Counted from the stretch's first letter, positions 52,347-61,270 are shown. The stretch is DNA of 64,000 nucleotides from Chitinophaga solisilvae (GCF_009928525.1 NZ_JAABOK010000013.1:1-64000), one strand, 5' to 3'. A program made the numbers and translations. Notes: generated from the letters alone by a model not told the origin.

Positions 52347-52810
52347 TAGGGAAGTTTATAACTGGCACAGGTTTCCCTTAACGGTTCATCAAACCAGGAA
52401 GTTCCAAAAAACAAATGAAATTATCTTACGGCATTAACCTGCAATTAACGCTTGCCATTTAATCCCTATCTAATTTTCGTGTCATTCATTCAACATGAAA
52501 ATCCAACTTCCCGGGATCAGGAGCATTTTCTATCACCAGGACCTTACGAATAAAATTGAAAGAATCATCCTATGTATTATTCTATAATTCTGCACAATGG
52601 CTAACCAGGCAATATTACGATGCTTTCAAGGAAGAAGAATTGGCAGCAATCAGTGAAAGATTACTAAACCTTATGCTCTATGAAATCAATAAAAGTTAAA
52701 GCAAATAGTTAGCAGAGATAATATCTAATAGACTGTATCGCTCCCGGTTGGTAATAATTTCTTAATAATGGTTATGTAGCTTCACGCCCGAAATCATAAA
52801 CAGGGATGTC
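52347..52810. other. Gene-poor stretch with a possible coding remnant
   Basis: About 460 bases lack a called gene. From about 52498 to 52699 one plus-strand frame is open and reads ITRTLRIKLKESSYVLFYNS followed by AQWLTRQYYDAFKEEELAAI and ending YEINKS. It has no ATG start. It looks like the end of a real protein that has lost its beginning, but I cannot assign a family. The rest is AT-rich. Confidence 0.3.
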
Positions 52811-53992
52811 ATGAAGTATATTATTCTACTGGGAGCCTTCCAGGCATTGGTGATATTCAGTATATTCATCATTAACCATAAGAAAAGGTCTTCCGATAAT
52901 ATATTGAGCTGGTTTTTAATATTGGTGTTTGTTCACCTGGGTGCGGGATTTACGCTGCACACGTTGTTTCCGCATGCAGAAATTCATAAACAGTATTACA
53001 CATTTATTACGCTGATGTATGCACCGGTGCTGTGGATGTACACCACCCATCTTTCCGGCAGGGACCAGCAGGACAAACGGAGAAGCTATCTCCACTTTCT
53101 GCCGGCGATGGCGGCGGCCGTGGCATACTTTACAATTGCCGGTTATATCATTGCCCATGAGGGGAAAACACCTCCCGCCATCATATATTATAACCAGACA
53201 GTGGGATATATGGCAATGGTGTCTTTTCCGTTATATGGAATTTTATCGCTGCGGGAAGCCAGGCGCATTCCGGCTTTCTGGCATTCGGAGATACAACTGG
53301 TACGGTTTATGGCGATTGTATTTATATCTACCATGCTTTTTAGTTTGATACTCACCGTTAACAATTACCTGCCGGCGGCCTCCCGTTTCATCATTGATTC
53401 TCACCTGTGGGGCAGAATATTTACTTACATCTCCCTGTTGAGTATCTGTCTTGCTATCGGCAGGACAAGGATTTTATTGCTGATGGATACCGGAACAACA
53501 CTGCCGTTGCTGGAAGATACTTCTCCTGCTGTAACAGTGACCGAAGAAACCGTAACGGATACTTCGGCATTACCCCGGAAATCCATCCTGTCCGCTTCAC
53601 AGCAGGCCACCATTGCAGCACAGGTAAAACAGCGGATGTATGAAAAAGCACTGTATAAGGATCCTGAGCTGACGCTGGATAAGCTGGCTGCTGTCATGGA
53701 GATATCACGGCATCATCTTTCAGAAACACTGAACCAATATCTCGGGCAATCCTTTTACCAGTTTATCAACGAATGCCGTATCCGGGAAGTGGTAAAACTG
53801 CTGGATAGATACCGGCAGGACAGAGAAACACCCAACATCCTCTCTCTGGCTTTTGAAGCCGGATTTCATTCCAAGTCCTCGTTCAATCAGTACTTCAAAA
53901 AAGTGACCGGCACTACCCCTTCCGCCTATATGAAAAGTAAAAATACGGTGGTGATAACTGCACAAAGTACTGTAAACAGTGCATTGACCTGA
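52811..53992 (+). CDS. AraC-type regulator with a multi-helix membrane sensor
   Basis: The 393-residue protein has about seven hydrophobic segments in its first 230 residues and, after an acidic linker (PLLEDTSPAVTVTEETVTD), an AraC-type DNA-binding domain (about 285-375; LDKLAAVMEISRHHLSETLN and LAFEAGFHSKSSFNQYFKKV). Membrane-bound AraC regulators of this layout occur in Bacteroidota. It lies upstream of a TonB receptor and a phospholipase-C-like gene on the same strand and may control them; that is an inference. The ligand is unknown. Confidence 0.87.
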   Translation: MKYIILLGAFQALVIFSIFIINHKKRSSDNILSWFLILVFVHLGAGFTLHTLFPHAEIHKQYYTFITLMYAPVLWMYTTHLSGRDQQDKRRSYLHFLPAMAAAVAYFTIAGYIIAHEGKTPPAIIYYNQTVGYMAMVSFPLYGILSLREARRIPAFWHSEIQLVRFMAIVFISTMLFSLILTVNNYLPAASRFIIDSHLWGRIFTYISLLSICLAIGRTRILLLMDTGTTLPLLEDTSPAVTVTEETVTDTSALPRKSILSASQQATIAAQVKQRMYEKALYKDPELTLDKLAAVMEISRHHLSETLNQYLGQSFYQFINECRIREVVKLLDRYRQDRETPNILSLAFEAGFHSKSSFNQYFKKVTGTTPSAYMKSKNTVVITAQSTVNSALT

Positions 53993-54147
53993 ATAGCTTA
54001 ACAATTCCGTAATGTTTTACAAACAATTGATTATCAACAAATAAAGAATCTATCTGTTTCCCCCGATCTATAAAGTCGTACGGATTTATCTACAAGGACG
54101 ACTTCCGCTGACTGCTGTTTCAACTTTGCAGAAAAATATTTTCGCAC

Positions 54148-56934
54148 ATGAGCAGCCGGCTTTTATTACTGATTTTACTCCTGCCTGTTTTCGGTACGGC
54201 ACAACAGATCAGGGGGAGTATTTTATCCAAGGAAGGACCCTTACCTTCCGCCACTATCATCATCGATGGTGCGGGAACGCAAACTGATCTTTCCGGTGTG
54301 TTTAACATTACGCTCCGGAAAACGGGGAAAGTAACACTTAAAATTAACTATGTAGGGTTTGCTGTTAAGACAGTTGAGGTAGATGTTAAACCGGGATTAA
54401 ACCAGGTGGGCGCCATCATGATGGAACCTGCCAGCGATGTGCTGGGAGAAGTAGTAGTGAAAGGCGCTTCTGCCGGTTCTCAGATACGGGCTATCAGTAT
54501 CAAAAAGAATGCACCGGGAATTATGGAGGTGCTGGCGGCCGATGCTATCGGCAAACTGCCGGACCGTAATGCAGCAGAAGCGGTGCAGCGTATACAAGGC
54601 GTGTCTATTGAGCGTGACCAGGGCGAAGGGCGCTATGTGTCTGTACGTGGTACTCCTATCCAGTGGAGCGCCACACTGCTGAATGGAAACCGTTTGCCTA
54701 CAGCCAGCCTCGATTACACCGACCGCCGTATTCAGATGGACATCTTCCCGTCAGAACTGATAGAATACGTACAGCTGTCCAAAGCCATCACCCCGGATAT
54801 GGAAGGGGATGCCATCGGAGGCTCTGTCAACTTCATCACCAGGGCTGCGCCACAATCGAAGATGCTCCGCATCAATGCCGCCGGCGGGTACGGTGATCAG
54901 GCCCGTAAAGGCTCCTATAATGCCTCCGTTGTATATGGTGACCGTCTGCTGAAAGGCAAGCTGGGATTTGTAGTGTCAGCCGTTATCTGGGACCGCACTT
55001 CCGCTCAGGACCGTTACAATATGAACTATGATTTCGCCAACCCCAATGAAAAGCAGTCCTATTCCATCACCGACCTGCAGCTGCGCGATTATATCGCCCA
55101 CCGAAAAACCACCGGCCTGAATGCCGGGCTGGAATACAAATTCAATGACAGGCACAGGATACAATTCAAAGGTATCTACAGCTCCTTTCTTGATGGACAG
55201 CAGGTGCGGGAAACGTATTTCTATTTCAATAATAAAAATGCTACCATCACAGACAGGGCATCCAATTACTTCACGGACCTGTATTCCGGGGAGCTGAGCG
55301 GGCAGTCGGTTATCTCCGGCAAACTGACACTGGATTGGGCAGCCAGTATGGACAAGTCCGGATTCAGGTTCAAAGATCCGGGATATTATCCTATGGCCAC
55401 TTTCCAGCAGGCGGTTACTTACGAAGGACTGGCAGCCGACGGTAAAAAGTACCTCGCCATGGACGCACCTGACGGAAAGGGAGATGTAATAGACGCCGTA
55501 CTGCCGCATATTTCCGCCACTTCGCCCATCACTGCCGATGCCATGAAGCTGTCACAGGTGATTATGCTGCGTGCCACCAACCGGGAAGAAAATAAGCGCT
55601 TCAGCTTCAACCTGAAATACACACCATCAGAAGTTCTCCAGCTGAAGTCCGGTGGTAAGTTCATTCATAAAGACAAGCTGGTGCAGTCTCCCTATAACAT
55701 CTACCTGGCTGGTATGCAGGGAGCAGCACCTTCTATGGCCAGCCTGGGCACAGAGCCATTTCCCTATAACGGCGGCTTCCTCTCTGAAATACATGCTCCC
55801 TATAACAATGTGATCATCGATCATATGGCACTGGAGAAGCTGAGATCGCTGGTAACACCGGAAGGTATCGGCCAGTACAAACAGTATCCTTTCCAGGTGG
55901 ATTCCGCTACTAATGCGTCAGGCGCTACCAAATACTTCAACGGTACAGAAAACGTATATGCGCTTTACGTGATGGGAGAATATAAAGTCTCTGAAAAGCT
56001 TATACTGACAGGAGGCATCCGCAACGAGTACAACAAAGTGACCTTCAACGGCAGTATGGTCAGCGGTAAGCAGGTAACAGCCATTACACAGGACAACAGT
56101 TACAATGCCTTTCTGCCGATGCTGCATATAAAATACAACCTGACCGATAAGGACATTATCCGTGCGGCCTATACCCGCAGCTTCGCCCGCGCAGACTTTA
56201 ACAACCTGAATCCCGGCACCACACAGGACGATGCCAACAAACTGATCACCCGTGGCAACGCCGGCCTCAAACCCACGTTCGCCAATAACTTCGATCTGAT
56301 GGCAGAGCATTATTTCGGCGGTATCGGTATGGTCAATGCAGGGGCTTTCTACAAAAAACTCACAGACCTCGTATATACGAACCAATCTACAGAAAACATC
56401 AACGGTATACCATACACCGTCAGCGAGCCACAGAACCTGCAAGAAGCATGGCTGGCGGGCTTCGAGGCTGGTTTTGTGAAAAGGTTTACCGGCCTGCCCG
56501 GCTTCTGGAAAGGATTTGGGGTAGATGTCAACTATACCTATACCGATTCCCGGGTAAAAATTCCCCGGTTCGCAGGTAACGAAAAGCTGGAAGACAACAG
56601 TGTTATTCCCAAACAGGCAAAACACCTCTTCAATGCGTCACTGCTGTATGAATACGGGAAGTTCATGGTCAGAATAGCCGGTAACTATAAGGGTAAATAC
56701 CTGGATGTTATCCGGCAGGCCGCCGGCCCGGATCATTACCGCTGGTACGCAGAAAATTTCACGGTGGACTTTTCTGCCTCCTGCGCTATTACCCCAAGGA
56801 TCCGCACATTCCTGGAACTGAATAATATCACCAATGCACCGGTGCGCTACTATCATGGCACTTTCGACCGGGTGGAACAGGCTGAATGGTATTCTATCCG
56901 GGGACAGATAGGCGTAAGCGTTAAAATCTTCTAA
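54148..56934 (+). CDS. TonB-dependent receptor in a phospholipase-C set
   Basis: The 928-residue protein has a signal peptide (VFGTAQ), a carboxypeptidase-regulatory-like domain (IRGSILSKEGPLPSATIIID), a plug (LPDRNAAEAVQRIQGVSIER, DIFPSELIEYVQLSKAITPD) and a barrel ending in IGVSVKIF. The plug type, with DAIGKLPDRN, matches the TonB-dependent receptors often linked to organic or phosphorylated carbohydrates. The phospholipase-C-like gene starts 21 bp downstream, so they are very likely cotranscribed; the receptor probably imports a product or substrate of that enzyme. Confidence 0.9.
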   Translation: MSSRLLLLILLLPVFGTAQQIRGSILSKEGPLPSATIIIDGAGTQTDLSGVFNITLRKTGKVTLKINYVGFAVKTVEVDVKPGLNQVGAIMMEPASDVLGEVVVKGASAGSQIRAISIKKNAPGIMEVLAADAIGKLPDRNAAEAVQRIQGVSIERDQGEGRYVSVRGTPIQWSATLLNGNRLPTASLDYTDRRIQMDIFPSELIEYVQLSKAITPDMEGDAIGGSVNFITRAAPQSKMLRINAAGGYGDQARKGSYNASVVYGDRLLKGKLGFVVSAVIWDRTSAQDRYNMNYDFANPNEKQSYSITDLQLRDYIAHRKTTGLNAGLEYKFNDRHRIQFKGIYSSFLDGQQVRETYFYFNNKNATITDRASNYFTDLYSGELSGQSVISGKLTLDWAASMDKSGFRFKDPGYYPMATFQQAVTYEGLAADGKKYLAMDAPDGKGDVIDAVLPHISATSPITADAMKLSQVIMLRATNREENKRFSFNLKYTPSEVLQLKSGGKFIHKDKLVQSPYNIYLAGMQGAAPSMASLGTEPFPYNGGFLSEIHAPYNNVIIDHMALEKLRSLVTPEGIGQYKQYPFQVDSATNASGATKYFNGTENVYALYVMGEYKVSEKLILTGGIRNEYNKVTFNGSMVSGKQVTAITQDNSYNAFLPMLHIKYNLTDKDIIRAAYTRSFARADFNNLNPGTTQDDANKLITRGNAGLKPTFANNFDLMAEHYFGGIGMVNAGAFYKKLTDLVYTNQSTENINGIPYTVSEPQNLQEAWLAGFEAGFVKRFTGLPGFWKGFGVDVNYTYTDSRVKIPRFAGNEKLEDNSVIPKQAKHLFNASLLYEYGKFMVRIAGNYKGKYLDVIRQAAGPDHYRWYAENFTVDFSASCAITPRIRTFLELNNITNAPVRYYHGTFDRVEQAEWYSIRGQIGVSVKIF

Positions 56935-56955
56935 CTACTAAAAAATCAACTGATC

Positions 56956-58143
56956 ATGCAGATAACTATTACCCGCGCATTGGGAACAATGCTGATGGCT
57001 TGTGCTACCTCCGTTTGCGGCGCACAGTCGATGGAAACACTAAAAATAAATCAGGTGCAGGTGCTGGGTACCCACAACAGTTATGCGCGTCCTGTAGACT
57101 CCGCGGTACTGGCTTTAATTGATCCCATCTTTGAAAAAATGGGGCAGACATATATGAAAAGTATGCCTAAGGAGCAACTGGCGGCATTTCAGGAATTTCA
57201 TCCCAATATTGTAAAGATGAGTGAGGGGCTGCATTACAACCATCCTCCATTTGATGTGCAGCTGGATGCCGGCGTGAGAAGCATAGAGATAGATGTATAC
57301 AACGACCCTACCGGCAACCGTTTTAACGATCCGGCCGCTTACCGGGTGCTGCGCCAGAAAGGCATTGATAACCTGGCGCCTTTTGATAGCAAAGACCTGG
57401 ATAAGCCGGGCTTTAAAGTATTGCACATGGCCGATGTTGATTTCCGGACCCACTATACCACTTTCAAAGGAGCGCTGGCAGCCATGCGCGCCTGGTCTGA
57501 TGCGCATCCCGGCCATTTCCCTATTTATGTGATGATCGAGGCCAAGGACAAAGGCATTCCTTTGTTCCCCGGCTCAGCACAGGTACTGCCTTTCGATGAG
57601 AAAGCCTTCGATGCGCTGGATCAGGAGGTAATTTCAGAGCTGGGCAGGGACAAACTGATCACGCCCGACGATGTACACGGTAAGTACGCCACCCTGCGTG
57701 ATGCAGTGCTGGCCCAAAACTGGCCGGCCATAAAAGCGGCGAGAGGAAAATTTATTTTCCTGCTGCTGCCATCCACAGCGGGTATGAACATGGTATCTGA
57801 CTATGCAAAGAATAGACCTAACCTGGAAGGCAGAGTGATGTTTATGCAGTCGCTCCCGCAAGACAGCTATGCCGCTTTTTTCCTGTTAGACAATGCCATT
57901 ATGCGCCGGCAGGAGATACAGCAGGCCGTGCAACAGGGCTTTCTGGTAAGAACACGGTCCGATATCGAAACCTATGAAGCGAAAGTAAATGATCACACCC
58001 GTGCGGATGCTGCCTTTAAAAGCGGCGCCCAGATCATCTCTACGGACTTCTTCCGGCCGGGCAACGGTTACGGCACGCCCTACTTTGTTACGCTGCCAGG
58101 TGGTGGAGAAGCGAGGCCCAATCCTGTGAATGCGGCTAAATAA
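56956..58143 (+). CDS. Phosphoinositide phospholipase C-like protein
   Basis: The 395-residue protein has a signal peptide (TSVCGAQ) and a PLC-type TIM barrel similar to Streptomyces SaPLC1-like enzymes. The first catalytic His is in QVLGTHNSYA. The metal ligands are in DAGVRSIEIDVYND (the E-x-D pair), VLHMADVDF holds a further His, and IYVMIEAKDK is a later strand. Such enzymes cleave phosphatidylinositol or related phosphodiesters, some in a calcium-dependent way. Its place after a TonB receptor suggests use of host or environmental inositol phospholipids or similar diesters as phosphorus or carbon source. Activity is not proven. A hairpin terminator follows. Confidence 0.85.
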   Translation: MQITITRALGTMLMACATSVCGAQSMETLKINQVQVLGTHNSYARPVDSAVLALIDPIFEKMGQTYMKSMPKEQLAAFQEFHPNIVKMSEGLHYNHPPFDVQLDAGVRSIEIDVYNDPTGNRFNDPAAYRVLRQKGIDNLAPFDSKDLDKPGFKVLHMADVDFRTHYTTFKGALAAMRAWSDAHPGHFPIYVMIEAKDKGIPLFPGSAQVLPFDEKAFDALDQEVISELGRDKLITPDDVHGKYATLRDAVLAQNWPAIKAARGKFIFLLLPSTAGMNMVSDYAKNRPNLEGRVMFMQSLPQDSYAAFFLLDNAIMRRQEIQQAVQQGFLVRTRSDIETYEAKVNDHTRADAAFKSGAQIISTDFFRPGNGYGTPYFVTLPGGGEARPNPVNAAK

Positions 58144-58159
58144 TCTGTGTATATGTCTA

Positions 58160-58200
58160 AGCGGCGGCATGACTTCGGGAGAAGCTATGCCGCCGCTTTC
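58160..58200 (+). terminator. Intrinsic terminator after the phospholipase-like gene
   Basis: AGCGGCGGCAT (58160-58170) pairs with ATGCCGCCGCT (58187-58197). Only a short T stretch follows. Confidence 0.75.
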
Positions 58201-58408
58201 ATGAGATAACCGGAAAACCTGCCGGAGAAATCTGAAGCAATCCATCCGGATAAAAAATATCCTCTGGCCATTCCTGCTGATGATAATAAAATTTTCCTGA
58301 AGCAGGTTGTTTCAGCAGCAGCCTGATCCCGCTGCCGATCGCTGTTACACCTCTTTCTCTCCCCTCCTGCCAGTCATCAGCAGTCGTGCAGCACGCGGTC
58401 ATGTACAA
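58199..58408 (-). pseudogene. Possible fragment of a short-chain dehydrogenase
   Basis: A 69-codon frame on the minus strand ends with AIGSGIRLLLKQPASGKFYY and EWPEDIF. The LL...P.SGKFF.. pattern resembles the C-terminal end of some short-chain dehydrogenases, in which substrate-loop residues precede SGxFF. The frame has no Rossmann motif, and its first codons overlap the 3' end of the membrane-protein gene at 58377. It may be a decayed remnant or chance. Confidence 0.25.
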
Positions 58409-58670
58409 TTACAAACGTCATCCATAGCACCACCAGTATTAATAACAAATTGACAACCGTAAGTATTGCATAATAATTTCGCTGAAACCCCGCGGATCTG
58501 CCGACAATCTTTTTAGCATAATATTTCGAAGCAGTGGGAATCAGTATCACTGCCAGTAACACAAAAATCGCCGGATATAAACCTGTAATGCCAATACCCA
58601 AAATACTGAGTACTGCTATCGTAAGGGTAAATACCATTGATACAGAGGTAACTACACTAAACGTTTTCAT
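58377..58670 (-). CDS. Small membrane protein, unknown
   Basis: The 97-residue protein has three hydrophobic segments (about 8-25, 28-46 and 68-88) and a basic loop (KYYAKKIVGRS) between the second and third. No family is recognised. It stands alone. Its 3' end overlaps the doubtful fragment at 58199. Confidence 0.55.
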   Translation of the reverse strand: MKTFSVVTSVSMVFTLTIAVLSILGIGITGLYPAIFVLLAVILIPTASKYYAKKIVGRSAGFQRNYYAILTVVNLLLILVVLWMTFVIVHDRVLHDC

Positions 58671-58799
58671 GTTGATAATAATTCAGGGTGAACAATTATT
58701 CGTCTGATCAAAAATACGAATTTACTTTGAAATACAAAGTACTTTGATTAATTATTTTCTCTATCACCGAATATATACAGCCCTGAATAAACATTAAAA

Positions 58800-58832
58800 G
58801 CGGGGCTGTTTCTATTGCAGAAACAGCCCCGC
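58800..58832 (-). terminator. Intrinsic terminator after the DUF4345-type gene
   Basis: GCGGGGCTGTTTCT pairs perfectly with AGAAACAGCCCCGC around ATTGC; on the minus strand a T-rich stretch follows. Confidence 0.85.
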
Positions 58833-58850
58833 ACACTGGAAACCCTGCTT

Positions 58851-59267
58851 TTACCGCTGTAAAGAGAACGTACTTCTCCGCAAACGCAGCCATAGTAACG
58901 CCCCCATCATAAAAAATACACTTTCAATAATCAGCCATTGCGTCCCAAAAGCGCCCAGCGGCCCTTCTGCTACCCAGGTAATAATCCTGGACAGCGCGTA
59001 GAGCCCCCAGAGCCAGCATAAAAAAACAACACCCTGCGGTATGTCCTTTATCATCCAACGTATCAACATAATGGTTATCGTCAGCCCTACACCGCCATAC
59101 ACGCCTCTGACAGAACTAAACGCATCGGTATTGGGTAACTTCACCTGTACAAGATCCATCACTGCCTGCGGACTAAAAAAACCCATCAGACTTACCATAC
59201 AAAAACTCACCGCTGATAGCAACAGATACCCACGGGATAACATTTTGATTGTTCGGGATTGATTCAT
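58851..59267 (-). CDS. DUF4345-like four-helix membrane protein
   Basis: The 138-residue protein has four hydrophobic segments and the features of the DUF4345 group: FFSPQAVMDLVQVKLPNTDA after the first helix and SVRGVYGGVGLTITIMLIRW in the second. Function is unknown. I start at the ATG at 59267 (MNQSRTIKM); the frame extends 41 codons upstream with no protein character. The RiPP precursor gene lies upstream on the same strand, separated by a terminator. Confidence 0.7.
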   Translation of the reverse strand: MNQSRTIKMLSRGYLLLSAVSFCMVSLMGFFSPQAVMDLVQVKLPNTDAFSSVRGVYGGVGLTITIMLIRWMIKDIPQGVVFLCWLWGLYALSRIITWVAEGPLGAFGTQWLIIESVFFMMGALLWLRLRRSTFSLQR

Positions 59268-59390
59268 ATTTGCATTTTTATAACGCAAATTTGGTAGTAC
59301 CGCACTAATAAAATCTTTGTGTGTATTAAGATTTTTGTGAGAATAACTATTCTCACCAATGCATGACAAAGCAGTCTGAATTTCAGACAT

Positions 59391-59430
59391 AAAAAAAACT
59401 CCCCCCGGTGACAGATCCGGAGGGAGTTTG
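59391..59430 (-). terminator. Intrinsic terminator after the first RiPP precursor gene
   Basis: ACTCCCCCCGG pairs with CCGGAGGGAGT (one bulge) and on the minus strand a T8 run follows. Confidence 0.85.
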
Positions 59431-59470
59431 TTCCCGGTAGTATTACAAGGTCACATGGTGAAACGCTATC

Positions 59471-59704
59471 TTACGGCTGGCATCCCGGTGTGGCAGAGCA
59501 GTCCAGTGTGCAGCACATGGTACAGGCCTGATACTGTGTGGCGCAAGGATCCGGCAGCGGTACGTTGGTAGCACCGGTAGGGCCCGAAGGACCACTCGGG
59601 CCAGAGGTAAATGCTCCGCCTAATACTGCCCTTGCTCCGTCTGCGCTTAATCTGGCGACAGTAATTGTCTTCAGGCTCAATTTTTTTACTGATTTCTTCT
59701 TCAT
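59471..59704 (-). CDS. Predicted RiPP precursor (class I lanthipeptide-like leader), copy 1
   Basis: The 77-residue peptide has a Lys/Leu-rich leader of the Bacteroidota type (MKKKSVKKLSLKTITVARLS, residues 1-20) ending in a double-glycine site (AVLGGA, about residue 30). The core is unusual. It opens with GPSGPSGPTGAT, a collagen-like Gly-x-x run, and continues into a Cys-rich tail (CATQYQACTMCCTLDCSATP, then GC) with six Cys plus several Ser/Thr for possible ring formation. No modification enzyme or transporter gene is in the window. The ATG at 59704 is chosen; the TTG three codons upstream is less likely. The class is inferred from the leader only. Confidence 0.6.
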   Translation of the reverse strand: MKKKSVKKLSLKTITVARLSADGARAVLGGAFTSGPSGPSGPTGATNVPLPDPCATQYQACTMCCTLDCSATPGCQP

Positions 59705-59822
59705 GTTAAACAATTAAACTGGTGAATGGTTAAACTACGGTAACGGCTATACGAATGCATGGTTGTACTTCCCATGGCACCACACCGATACCTGGAAACA
59801 AAAAACTGTTCGCAATAAAAAA

Positions 59823-60002
59823 TTAGTTACATGGATAACCTGCACCTCCGCATGAGATGGTTGTATTACCACCGCAGCCGTCGCATATCCAGATGGAAGA
59901 AGTCAGCACTCCTCCTCCTTTAATAGCTTCAGGATTGGTTAATTGCAGTTTGGCCAGTGTTAATTTTTTAAGTGCCAGTTTTTTGGATACTTTCTTTTTC
60001 AT
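59823..60002 (-). CDS. Predicted RiPP precursor, copy 2
   Basis: The 59-residue peptide has the same kind of leader (MKKKVSKKLALKKLTLAKLQ, residues 1-20) and a GGG site after EAIK (residues 32-34), followed by a short core of about 25 residues (VLTSSIWICDGCGGNTTISC, then GGAGYPCN). Five Cys... four of them are in the core's IC-GC-SC-PC pattern, with Thr/Ser upstream of each for possible lanthionine rings. I start at the ATG at 60002, after the unrelated upstream extension. It lies 119 bp upstream of the first precursor gene on the same strand, so the two may be cotranscribed or independently expressed. Confidence 0.6.
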   Translation of the reverse strand: MKKKVSKKLALKKLTLAKLQLTNPEAIKGGGVLTSSIWICDGCGGNTTISCGGAGYPCN

Positions 60003-60399
60003 AAAATGATTATTATTTGAGTAAAAGGAAAAACATGATGTGTCAGGATCAGGCAAAGCTGCACTGATGGCATAGCATGGAACCATATGTCGTTACCCAT
60101 CCTGCGGGTACTACGTTACGTCTTGACTGGTGAGGAAATTTTACACGAAACAAGTCGGCATAAGCAAATAATTCTTTCTTACTTCATTAATAAAACTTTT
60201 CTGGATTTCCGGGTCTGAAATTTAAATATGTATTAAACAGGGCTTTTACAGGACAGTATATGATCCGTTATTATCAACATTATTTTAAGGTCACTTCAGC
60301 AGGTTTCATATCTGTTATTACAAAGATGATGATTTTAGCACGCACTTATTTGATATAAATTATCAGATTGTTTACAGATTTTAACTTGTTGTTTGAAAA
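60003..60399. other. AT-rich stretch upstream of the RiPP genes
   Basis: About 400 bases hold no recognisable gene on either strand. I found no TAnnTTTG box for the precursor on the minus strand, so its promoter is not obvious. A type A hairpin repeat follows at 60400. Confidence 0.4.
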
Positions 60400-60522
60400 C
60401 AATTACGAATTACGAATTGCGAATTACGAATGAAGCACGAAGACCGAAGCGGATACTTTACAGTATGATTGCTTCGGTCTTCGTGTTTCATTCGTAATTC
60501 GTAATTCGCAATTCGTAATTCA
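60400..60522. repeat. Type A intergenic hairpin repeat with a variant core
   Basis: The outer arms are tandem AATTACG/AATTGCG units and the inner arms are GAAGCACGAAGACCGAAGC with a near-perfect complement. The core keeps the CGAAGA word but differs from the other copies. It ends 10 bases before the stop of the gene at 60533. Confidence 0.88.
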
Positions 60523-60532
60523 TTTATCACAA

Positions 60533-60820
60533 TTACTTCCCATGCGCCAGTATCATCCTGCAATTCTCTGTTGCGCGCTGCCGCAGCTCTTTCAACGGCT
60601 GGTATGCAGGATCATTGTAGCATTGCAGGGCTGCCTCTTCCGATGGAAAACGGATGATGGCATGCATGTGGCATCGTGTGCCTTCCACAGCGATAGCGTT
60701 GAGATCGGAGGCTAATACTTCCGCTCCGTACTGCTGCAGCAGCTGAATAACCTGTGGACCGTAAACGGCATAAGCTGCAGGATCGGTGATGTCGTAAGAA
60801 TTGATGTAGTAAACAGACAT
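60533..60820 (-). CDS. DUF1330-type small protein
   Basis: The 95-residue protein has the dimeric alpha/beta-barrel-like DUF1330 layout: YYINSYDITDPAAYAVYGPQ at the start and the middle strand HAIIRFPSEEAALQCYNDPA. Members are small cytoplasmic proteins of unknown function. It lies 15 bp downstream of the DinB-like gene on the same strand and may share its transcript. Confidence 0.82.
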   Translation of the reverse strand: MSVYYINSYDITDPAAYAVYGPQVIQLLQQYGAEVLASDLNAIAVEGTRCHMHAIIRFPSEEAALQCYNDPAYQPLKELRQRATENCRMILAHGK

Positions 60821-60835
60821 AATATAGTGAATAAA

Positions 60836-61243
60836 TCAGTAAACATATTCCGGTGGCACAATTCCCTGGCGACGAAGATATATAGTCGCCTGACCGCGAT
60901 GATGCGTGACATGGTCAATGGTGGCATAAAATCCGGCAATGACTTCCTCTGTCAGCTGCACACTTTCCAGGGTGGCTTTCAGCATGTCGAATGACAGCCC
61001 AAGATAGGCTATGACAGCGGCTTTGCCAACGGGGGCTGCCGGCGGGTTCCAGTCGGCCTGCTGCTGCAGGATATAATTCTCCTCCGACCAGCTGATACCA
61101 TATCCAATATGGTGCAGGAGTTCTGCAAATGTCCGGATATCTGTTTCCGGGCTGACATGAAAATGCTTTTCAGGCATGGCTTCTGCTACCTGTAACGTAT
61201 ACTGTCTTGCGTTACTCAGGGTACTTAATAGTGATGCTTTCAT
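60836..61243 (-). CDS. DinB-family protein
   Basis: The 135-residue protein is a four-helix DinB-like bundle. The likely metal-binding His residues are in FAELLHHIGYG and DHVTHHRGQATIYLRRQG, spaced as in the family. Many members are thiol- or bacillithiol-dependent transferases or stress proteins; the activity here is unknown. A -7 box (TAATTTTG on the minus strand, 61263-61270) lies about 20 bases upstream. Confidence 0.85.
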   Translation of the reverse strand: MKASLLSTLSNARQYTLQVAEAMPEKHFHVSPETDIRTFAELLHHIGYGISWSEENYILQQQADWNPPAAPVGKAAVIAYLGLSFDMLKATLESVQLTEEVIAGFYATIDHVTHHRGQATIYLRRQGIVPPEYVY

Positions 61244-61262
61244 TGTATAATGTTTGATAGCA

Positions 61263-61270
61263 CAAAATTA
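61263..61270 (-). promoter_or_regulatory. -7 box of the DinB-like gene
   Basis: TAATTTTG on the minus strand matches TAnnTTTG; the expected transcript start is about 10 bases before the ATG. Confidence 0.45.

Noticed and set aside
5637-60522. CRISPR-like array made of the tandem words
   Set aside because: The words are 7-9 bp, arranged as inverted arms of hairpins with no spacers and no cas genes.
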